From positions 1 through 21,217 of the forward strand of contig NZ_CP073098.1 in the NCBI RefSeq assembly GCF_030503735.1: 21,217 nucleotides of DNA. The letters run 5' to 3'. Positions 6,192-10,836 of this stretch are shown one piece after another. The notes beneath the pieces are model-generated. The model was not told the DNA's origin and did not search any database. It saw nothing but the letters and a program-made list of their open reading frames with translations. Source of the stretch: Corynebacterium tuberculostearicum (GTDB lineage Bacteria; Actinomycetota; Actinomycetes; Mycobacteriales; Mycobacteriaceae). Within the stretch, counting starts at the first letter, position 1; every line of letters starts with the position of its first letter. A program made the translations under genes and the position numbers.

Positions 6192-6857
6192 ATGGGCTTT
6201 TTAGAAAACCTCCGCAACCGCTACACCCCACGCACACCGGGCAAACCAGTCTTTGCCGTCATTGACACCGAAACCACCGGCTTTAACAAGCGCTACGACC
6301 GCATCATTGAAATCGCTGCCGTGCGCGCAGACAGCCACTTCAACCCCATCGACTCCTGGCACACACTGCTCAACCCTGACGGCAAGACCATTAAAAACTC
6401 CCACATCCACGGCATTACCAACGACATGGTGACAACCGCCCCAACGTTTAGCGAAGTATATGGCGACTTCACTAGCTACATCGACGGCATGCAGCTATTC
6501 GCGCACAACGCGCCGTTTGACTCAAAAATGATCGTTTCTGAGGTCGACCGTATGACCGGTGGAGACGATGACGAGGACGAGTTCTTCCCGTTTATTGACA
6601 CCATTGACCTTGCCAAGCAAATACTCGACCGTGGCCCCTACAACCTACCGGCACTCCTTGACCGCCTGGGACTGGACAATCCTGACGCCCACGCAGCAGT
6701 AGCCGATGCGACCGCCACAGTGAACATGCTCCACGCCCTCTTCGGGTCTCAGCGCGGCGAAATAGGACGCCAAATCCTGCACCAAGGCCAAGCATTCCAC
6801 GCCACCAACACCTGGCGTACAAGCCACGCCACCCCACTGCTCCCCCGCAACATATAG
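6192..6857 (+). CDS. DnaQ-like 3'-5' exonuclease (DEDDh family)
   Basis: This 221-aa protein is a DEDDh exonuclease related to the epsilon proofreading subunit of DNA polymerase III. Motif I is DTET at residues 25-28 (VFAVIDTETTGF); motif II is HNAPFD at 105-110; motif III is the HAAVAD segment with His167 and Asp172. All catalytic positions are present, so it should be active. An acidic insertion GGDDDEDEFF (about 123-132) is unusual. The start ATG 6192 has GAGG a few bases upstream. Length matches stand-alone epsilon-like proteins. On a plasmid it could polish replication or transfer intermediates or assist conversion of incoming single strands. Its neighbourhood with the protein carrying a clamp-like motif is suggestive but proves nothing. 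Confidence 0.9.
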   Translation: MGFLENLRNRYTPRTPGKPVFAVIDTETTGFNKRYDRIIEIAAVRADSHFNPIDSWHTLLNPDGKTIKNSHIHGITNDMVTTAPTFSEVYGDFTSYIDGMQLFAHNAPFDSKMIVSEVDRMTGGDDDEDEFFPFIDTIDLAKQILDRGPYNLPALLDRLGLDNPDAHAAVADATATVNMLHALFGSQRGEIGRQILHQGQAFHATNTWRTSHATPLLPRNI

Positions 6858-6902
6858 GCACCCACCAGCGCAAATACTAACCACGGAAGCCCATGCGGGT
6901 GG

Positions 6903-6976
6903 GCATATGCTTTAGCATATGGCGGAACATACGCTATAACATATGTCTAAATATATGTCCTGCCATATGGCAGGAC
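6903..6976 (+). repeat. Phased CATATG array R1 (six units, 12-bp period)
   Basis: CATATG-type hexamers begin at 6904, 6916, 6928 (CATACG), 6940, 6952 (TATATG) and 6964, exactly every 12 bp. The array ends in the perfect 20-bp palindrome GTCCTGCCATATGGCAGGAC (6957-6976). The spacers (CTTTAG, GCGGAA, CTATAA, TCTAAA, TCCTGC) are largely conserved in array R2 at 7651. The layout suggests a cooperative protein-binding array, such as a centromere or recombination accessory site. The stretch 6858-6902 before it holds only a weak CCCACC/GGTGGG inverted repeat. Confidence 0.85.
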
Positions 6977-7131
6977 TCGCAGGCGCACAGAGGTGGGCGC
7001 ACGATTACGCATATTCCCGCCCGCAGCAGAGAAAAAGGGGGCTACAGGCTCAGTGTGGGAGTATTGCGAAACTGTCGTGCGCGCATTAGTCTAAAATGTG
7101 ACAGCACAGTTCACCTTTGAATTGCGGCTGC
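6977..7131. other. Non-coding stretch between R1 and the small membrane-peptide gene
   Basis: No gene is seen. The segment has no clear inverted repeat, and ORFs through it lack ribosome sites. It lies downstream of both the exonuclease gene and, on the other strand, the terminator of the 49-aa peptide gene. Confidence 0.4.
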
Positions 7132-7175
7132 ACAATAAAAATAACCCCAACCGACCACGAATCGGCTGGAGTTAT
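7132..7175 (-). terminator. Terminator of the 49-aa peptide gene
   Basis: On the minus strand ATAACTCCAGCCGA pairs with TCGGTTGGGGTTAT around a seven-base loop, with two G-U wobbles, and TTTTTATTG follows. On the plus strand the same two positions would be A-C mismatches and there is no T-run, so the orientation is clear. It begins six bases after the stop codon at 7181. Confidence 0.85.
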
Positions 7176-7180
7176 CGGAC

Positions 7181-7330
7181 CTAAAGGCCCATGTGAAGCA
7201 TCGCTGTAACGAGCTTCACGATTACGGTCACAAGAACTATGACCTTGGTAGCCACATCGAGCCAGTCAAGCTTGGTGGCATCAAGGTCTTTTCTTTTGCG
7301 ACCGGGCGCTTCCAATGAGTGTCTACCCAT
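7181..7330 (-). CDS. 49-aa single-span membrane peptide, possible type I toxin-like gene
   Basis: This gene is too short for routine calling but well supported. ATG 7330 is preceded by AGGGAGGTGACCG, a strong ribosome site, and a good terminator follows the stop. The product opens MGRHSLEAPGRKRKDLDATK, a basic soluble N-terminus, and continues LDWLDVATKVIVLVTVIVKL to the end, with one predicted transmembrane helix at about 26-45. Small basic-plus-helix peptides of this size include type I toxins (Fst/Ldr-like in layout), holin-like peptides and small membrane regulators; no specific family is recognised. The ribosome site partly lies in the hairpin CCCTA/TAGGG, so translation may be controlled by leader structure. 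The gene sits alone between arrays R1 and R2. Confidence 0.7.
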   Translation of the reverse strand: MGRHSLEAPGRKRKDLDATKLDWLDVATKVIVLVTVIVKLVTAMLHMGL

Positions 7331-7649
7331 CGGTCACCTCCCTAACGTCGTAGGGTTGTCCACTCGCCTAATAGGCGCGCAGAACAGCCCACGTACACGC
7401 GCGGACCTAACCGCGCACCGACGAGGGAGCCACGCCCACACCCAGCGGGGTGTGGTTGTGAACCAGCACTAACGCTAGCAGCTGCACCTGACGAGGCCTA
7501 GAAGCATGATTCCACCCCTCCCTTGTAAAAGCCGTCCACGAGGCAAAATGCACACAGAGTCACTCGTAGCCGCGCTCAAGTCCGTCAATGTCTTCGTCCA
7601 GCACCCTAGCTAGACGCACGAAAGAGCAGTTAGCTCTACACATTACTGG
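7331..7649 (-). other. Long structured leader/promoter region of the 49-aa peptide gene
   Basis: Hairpins seen: CCCTA/TAGGG overlapping the ribosome site (about 7337-7356); CGCCT/AGGCG near 7365-7378; GCGCGG/CCGCGC near 7398-7415; and CACACCC/GGGTGTG near 7437-7454. A 27-codon ORF on the minus strand (about 7547-7630, ending DEDIDGLERGYE) and a ten-codon ORF after GGGAGGGG (about 7475-7507) are possible but unsupported. No antisense promoter could be pinned down by eye. A long leader with stacked hairpins is typical of tightly controlled small toxin genes. Confidence 0.4.
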
Positions 7650-7728
7650 ATATATGCTTTCGCATATGGCGGAACATACGCTATAACATATGCCTAAGCA
7701 TATGTCCCGCCATATGGCAAGACATATC
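7650..7728 (+). repeat. Phased CATATG array R2 (seven units, 12-bp period)
   Basis: Hexamers begin at 7651 (TATATG), 7663, 7675 (CATACG), 7687, 7699, 7711 and 7723 (CATATC), again exactly 12 bp apart. The order and spacers match R1, with GCGGAA and CTATAA identical, and the orientation is the same. The terminal palindrome is imperfect here: GTCCCGCCATATGGCAAGAC (7704-7723). Confidence 0.85.
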
Positions 7729-7784
7729 ACGCCCTCCTAGGGCTGGTGTGAGATGAGCTTTTCGTAATTGGCAAACAATAGCTC

Positions 7785-7826
7785 CCATAAAACTATGTCC
7801 CCCAAAAATAGCTTGGGGGACATAGT
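7785..7826 (-). terminator. Perfect 14-bp hairpin, probable terminator of the DUF2599/membrane-protein operon
   Basis: ACTATGTCCCCCAA (7792-7805) pairs perfectly with TTGGGGGACATAGT (7813-7826) around a seven-base loop. On the minus strand the stem is followed by only four T's (TTTTATGG), so termination may be modest. It lies about 95 bases after the stop of the membrane-protein gene. The stretch 7827-7921 shows no gene with a ribosome site. Confidence 0.5.
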
Positions 7827-7921
7827 AGGCGGCGTCCATCTCACTCATCTTAGAAGCATTACTGAGCAACAGTACTAAATCCAGAAGAGCAGAGAATGAA
7901 GGAAGCCAATACAACAAGTGG

Positions 7922-8158
7922 TTAGCGGTCGTCGACTGGAGTCTTCTTCTCGAATAGAGGACCGGAGAAAATAAAGGCAAGAATCAAAAGTACAGTTCCA
8001 GTTCCCACTAGAAGTAAAGGAATGACGCCGTTACCGGATTGTTGCCCAGCGTCTGCGTCACTGGCAGACATTCCCGCACTAAACAAAAAACCTCCAGCAG
8101 AGAGCATAATTAGGCCTGAGATTCCTGCTAGCAGTACCGGCCATAGTGCGCGATTCAA
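7922..8158 (-). CDS. Small two-helix membrane protein, candidate immunity partner of the DUF2599 protein
   Basis: This is a 78-aa protein from ATG 8158, the only possible start because an in-frame TGA directly precedes it; GGAG lies 12 bases upstream, a little far. Residues about 5-30 (ALWPVLLAGISGLIMLSAGG and onward) and 45-66 (VIPLLLVGTGTVLLILAFIF) are membrane spans joined by a polar loop with SDADAGQQSGNG. The C-terminus is short and charged (FEKKTPVDDR). The gene follows the secreted DUF2599 gene by 18 bases in the same direction, so the two are co-transcribed. A small membrane protein paired with a secreted one fits a bacteriocin-immunity layout, but no known immunity family is recognised. 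Confidence 0.75.
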   Translation of the reverse strand: MNRALWPVLLAGISGLIMLSAGGFLFSAGMSASDADAGQQSGNGVIPLLLVGTGTVLLILAFIFSGPLFEKKTPVDDR

Positions 8159-8176
8159 AGAATACGCTCCTTCTCG

Positions 8177-8545
8177 CTATGGATTACATAGAGCAACAAC
8201 AGTTTTATTATACCCAACATCTGGACGCCAGCTTTCTAGATTCCAGGGATCCTTGAATCCAGCGTTCGAGATATGGCATGAGAGCTGATCACGCATATTT
8301 TGCCCATGAAGATGCGCTGGTGTCTTTCGCGTGTACTCATCCCACATTTCATTGTGCAGCTTATCGGAGGTAGCAGCATTATTCGGATAATTTCGGCCTC
8401 CCTTGTGATGCACGTGTACGCGCTCTCCTTGAGGAGTGTTCTCGACGTCTACATTAGTGAAGTAGTCCTCCATAGCTTGAGCCTGAGCCGGAACAATCAA
8501 CGCACCCGTAATAGCAGCTGCTGCCAACTTATTTTTCAGCTTCAT
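8177..8545 (-). CDS. Secreted DUF2599-family protein
   Basis: This is a 122-aa protein with a Sec signal peptide (MKLKNKLAAAAITGALIVPA then QAQA, cleavage likely after residue 24). The mature part has the DUF2599-like C-terminal signature: LHNEMWDEYTRKTPAH (about 63-78), DQLSCHISNAGFKDPWNLES (about 86-105), WRPDVGY (106-112) and ALCNP at the end. Cys90 and Cys120 probably form a disulphide bond outside the cell. The function of the family is not established. ATG 8545 is preceded by AGGAAGGA, an excellent ribosome site. The His-rich stretch ERVHVHHKGG (41-50) is notable and could bind metal. Together with the membrane protein that follows, it may be an exported antibacterial factor with its immunity protein. 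Arrays R2 and R3 bracket the pair. Confidence 0.8.
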   Translation of the reverse strand: MKLKNKLAAAAITGALIVPAQAQAMEDYFTNVDVENTPQGERVHVHHKGGRNYPNNAATSDKLHNEMWDEYTRKTPAHLHGQNMRDQLSCHISNAGFKDPWNLESWRPDVGYNKTVVALCNP

Positions 8546-8729
8546 TGAAATCCTTCCTAAGCGAACGCGAAGCTTACATATAGAACGCTATGAAATGAGA
8601 ATGAAGCTGCACAACAAACTAGCTATGAATTCTTGGTAAAGTCTTTCTCTGTTCGTTAATGATGCAGAAAGCCTTTGGTAACCGTGCTTCTTTAAAGATA
8701 AGAAAGCATTTCATGATGAAGTACGGCGT
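8546..8729 (-). promoter_or_regulatory. Upstream region of the DUF2599 operon
   Basis: This 180-base AT-rich stretch has no gene. It must hold the operon promoter on the minus strand. Several A/T runs (about 8630-8715) and TTTCTTATCTTTAAAG-like sequence are present, but I cannot fix a -10/-35 pair with confidence. Confidence 0.4.
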
Positions 8730-8756
8730 GGCATATGTCCCGCCATATGGCGGGAC
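8730..8756 (+). repeat. Short CATATG array R3 (two units) ending in the 20-bp palindrome
   Basis: CATATG at 8732 and 8744 are 12 bp apart. The segment ends in the perfect palindrome GTCCCGCCATATGGCGGGAC (8737-8756). It corresponds to the last part of R1/R2 in the same orientation, so it looks like a truncated third copy. Confidence 0.8.
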
Positions 8757-8794
8757 TGACGGGTGCGCATAGTTACCCTCACAGCTGCGCCGCT

Positions 8795-9388
8795 TTAGGC
8801 GTTTTTCAACGCCCGATACACCGTAGGACGGGTCACCCCGAATTCCCGCGCCAAGACTGCTTTCGACTCCCCCGCCAGCACGCGCCGCTTAATCTCCGCC
8901 ACCTGCTGCGGGCTAAGAGCAGGCTTGCGGCCTTTGTACTTGCCAGCCTTTTTGGCCAGCGCAATCCCCTCTGCTTGGCGTTCGCGGATAATGGCCCGTT
9001 CAAACTCCGCGAAGCTACCGAGAATGCCGAGCATTAAATCTGCGCGGGGATCTGTGGTGTCTTTCGCAAACGCGAGATTCTCATGCAGAAAAGTAACAGT
9101 CACGCCCTTGCCGGTAAGTTCATCAACAATACCGCGCAAATCCGTAAGCGAACGGGCGAGACGATCAATCGACGACACAACGAGCTCGTCCCCGTCGCGC
9201 ACATACGCCATACACTCGACAAGCCCAGGGCGCGCAGTCTTAGTACGTCCGGAAATCTTATCTTCAAAAAACCGGTCAATCCTGCCAGAAGCATTGAGTA
9301 GTTCTTTCTGACGCTGATTATTCTGCTCCACCGACGAGACACGGATATAGCCCACCCGCTGCCCATGTGAACCGGAGTCATTGGCCAT
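8795..9388 (-). CDS. Serine resolvase/invertase family recombinase
   Basis: This is a 197-aa small serine recombinase. The N-terminal catalytic domain shows RVGYIRVSSVEQN with the nucleophile serine at 18 (RVS), then GDELVVSSIDRLARSLTDLR with the conserved Arg residues, and FAEFERAIIRERQAEGIALA, the dimer-interface/E-helix signature of Tn3-type resolvases. The C-terminal HTH (ESKAVLAREFGVTRPTVYRA) binds the site. Length is full. Its ATG overlaps the stop of the upstream small gene (TAATG), so the two are translationally coupled. With no transposase on the plasmid, the likely role is resolving plasmid multimers at a res site, probably the inverted repeats at 9692-9775. An alternative is mobilising or rearranging the neighbouring repeat-bounded cassettes. 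Confidence 0.93.
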   Translation of the reverse strand: MANDSGSHGQRVGYIRVSSVEQNNQRQKELLNASGRIDRFFEDKISGRTKTARPGLVECMAYVRDGDELVVSSIDRLARSLTDLRGIVDELTGKGVTVTFLHENLAFAKDTTDPRADLMLGILGSFAEFERAIIRERQAEGIALAKKAGKYKGRKPALSPQQVAEIKRRVLAGESKAVLAREFGVTRPTVYRALKNA

Positions 9389-9654
9389 TAGTCTTCGCCC
9401 CGCGAGGGTGTAAAGGCAGCATTCTCCTGGGCAATGACCGCATCACGATACGACTCAACCACCCGCGCCAAGTCAGACAACTGTGCCCCGTCGAGACCAT
9501 CAGCGTCCGCAAGCAAAGACTGCACAATCCTGCCCAACGCCTGCTGCCCCGACGACAACCCACCATGCAGATCTTTCACCCGCGCCAACGCGGGCACAGA
9601 GTCAATATGACTTTCAATATGGAAACCATCAGACGACAACACCACACTCACCAC
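9388..9654 (-). CDS. Small hypothetical protein translationally coupled to the resolvase
   Basis: This is an 88-aa protein starting at GTG 9654 and ending TAATG over the resolvase start. It is mainly helical after residue 20: ARVKDLHGGLSSGQQALGRI then VQSLLADADGLDGAQLSDLA and an acidic end. I recognise no family. The overlap implies stoichiometric co-expression with the recombinase, suggesting an accessory or regulatory factor. The start is weakly supported: the upstream sequence offers only GTGGTG-like purines, and a second GTG follows two codons later. The gene lies directly beside the res-like inverted repeats, so the product could take part in synapsis, but this is inference from position. 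Confidence 0.7.
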   Translation of the reverse strand: MVSVVLSSDGFHIESHIDSVPALARVKDLHGGLSSGQQALGRIVQSLLADADGLDGAQLSDLARVVESYRDAVIAQENAAFTPSRGED

Positions 9655-9691
9655 TTTCTGTAAACATAAGGCCTAGACCCTCCTAGACACG

Positions 9692-9775
9692 TGTAAAACA
9701 ATGCTAGGAACGGCCCTATTTTACAGGAAATATTCTGCTACACACCGGCGTAACAATAGGGTGTACCCCATTGTT
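9692..9775. other. Candidate resolvase binding/res site with the promoter of the resolvase operon
   Basis: Two dyads lie upstream of the resolvase operon. TGTAAAA (9692-9698) pairs with TTTTACA (9719-9725) in a 34-bp site, and a 24-bp near-palindrome (9752-9775) has arms AACAAT and ATTGTT around GGGTGTACCC. Sizes and spacing match res subsites of Tn3-type resolvases, which usually overlap the promoter. The remaining bases, 9776-9846, show no feature. Confidence 0.55.
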
Positions 9776-9846
9776 TAGTAATGGTGTCCTCTACTTTGGG
9801 CGATTGCTTTCAAATGCTGGGCGCAGGGACAACAATTCTGGAAAAG

Positions 9847-10827
9847 CTAGTTTTGGATCTCTTCTTGGCGAAGCTGATCGAAGACGCTACCGGCGTAATC
9901 CTCGTCGAGGATGAAACCGTTGTCGGTTTCTTTGAGAACTCCTTCTTTGACTCTGCGATCCCACCACATGATTAAGGATGCGAGCGTGTAGCCGAGTTCG
10001 TATTTCTGACCAGGAACTATAAATGAGTTCTTCATGAGTTCTGGGAAGGTTAGTATTTGTCCTTCTCGGCCTCCGTTGGCAAATGTTTCAGGATCGTGTT
10101 GGGGCTCAATATGCTGAACAATCCAGTACACAACGTCGTAAAAGGTTCGACTTTCAGGGCTATTCTCGGTGATTATTGGATTTAAATCTTTGGTGATGAG
10201 CTCTGTAGCCTGCTTTAAAAGCTTTTCGATTCCTGGTGTTGGAGTGGCAGATATCGCCTTTCGGAGAGGTTCAGAAAGTGAGCCATATCGAACACCATTG
10301 ATCCCGATGTTATCCGGCTCTGCATCTTCAACCGTTTCTTCTTGGTCTGGGTAGGGGCCTAGCTTAGACAAGAATGCGTCGACTGATTCTGCAACGGGCA
10401 TGATGATCCCATCGGGATCGGTATCCACGTACAATACGGCGCCTTCTGGGAAATCTGGCAAGCCGTAGTTAATGACAAAGCATTGATGCATTCCGTCTTC
10501 GCTAGCAGCCAAGAGAAGGACTTCTTCGGGAATCTCCCACTCATCCATAAGGAAGGTTGCGTAGTCAATCAAATCAACATGAGCGCCATTGCTTGCTGTG
10601 CCGTTGCCGAAGATATCTTCAACAACGACCTCCAAGGTGTCCCCATCAGGCAGGGAAATATCTGTAAGGAAGCATTTTTCTAGGTTGAGGATGCCGCCTC
10701 CAGTTTCTGAAAGCAGCATCTTGTAATCATCAGGTAGCTTTTTGCCAAGCTTGCTTTCAAATTCAAGGATGCGTTGACTGTCTGCTGGCTGTGCAGTGTA
10801 CTCAAAAAGGTTGGCGTAGTTTTTCAT
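9847..10827 (-). CDS. SMI1/KNR4-family immunity protein with an additional C-terminal domain
   Basis: This is a 326-aa cytosolic protein without a signal peptide, which must neutralise the toxin encoded just upstream. Residues about 10-155 fit the SMI1/KNR4 (SUKH) fold: ILEFESKLGKKLPDDYKMLL then SETGGGIL near the start, and VLYVDTDPDGIIMPVAESVD then AFLSKL near 150. SUKH proteins are the most common immunity proteins of polymorphic nuclease toxins. Residues about 175-326 form a second region (VVYWIVQHIEPQHDPETF, GYTLASLIMWWDRRVKEGVL) that I do not recognise; the protein is about twice the length of a lone SUKH domain. The start ATG 10827 lies nine bases after the toxin stop, with AAGGAC overlapping that stop. 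This tight spacing fits a toxin-immunity pair. Confidence 0.88.
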   Translation of the reverse strand: MKNYANLFEYTAQPADSQRILEFESKLGKKLPDDYKMLLSETGGGILNLEKCFLTDISLPDGDTLEVVVEDIFGNGTASNGAHVDLIDYATFLMDEWEIPEEVLLLAASEDGMHQCFVINYGLPDFPEGAVLYVDTDPDGIIMPVAESVDAFLSKLGPYPDQEETVEDAEPDNIGINGVRYGSLSEPLRKAISATPTPGIEKLLKQATELITKDLNPIITENSPESRTFYDVVYWIVQHIEPQHDPETFANGGREGQILTFPELMKNSFIVPGQKYELGYTLASLIMWWDRRVKEGVLKETDNGFILDEDYAGSVFDQLRQEEIQN

Positions 10828-10836
10828 GATTGTCCT

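Noticed and set aside
7547..7630. 27-codon ORF on the minus strand ending DEDIDGLERGYE
   Set aside because: The end looks protein-like, but there is no ribosome site and the frame is too short to judge; it could be a gene remnant.
7681..7980. 99-codon ORF on the minus strand running into array R2
   Set aside because: It translates the 14-bp hairpin and the CATATG array, and overlaps the end of a better-supported gene.
9752..9775. Near-palindrome with GGGGTACACCC as a Tn3-type transposon end beside the resolvase
   Set aside because: No 38-bp Tn3-like terminal repeat, no transposase and no second end; a res subsite is the simpler reading.
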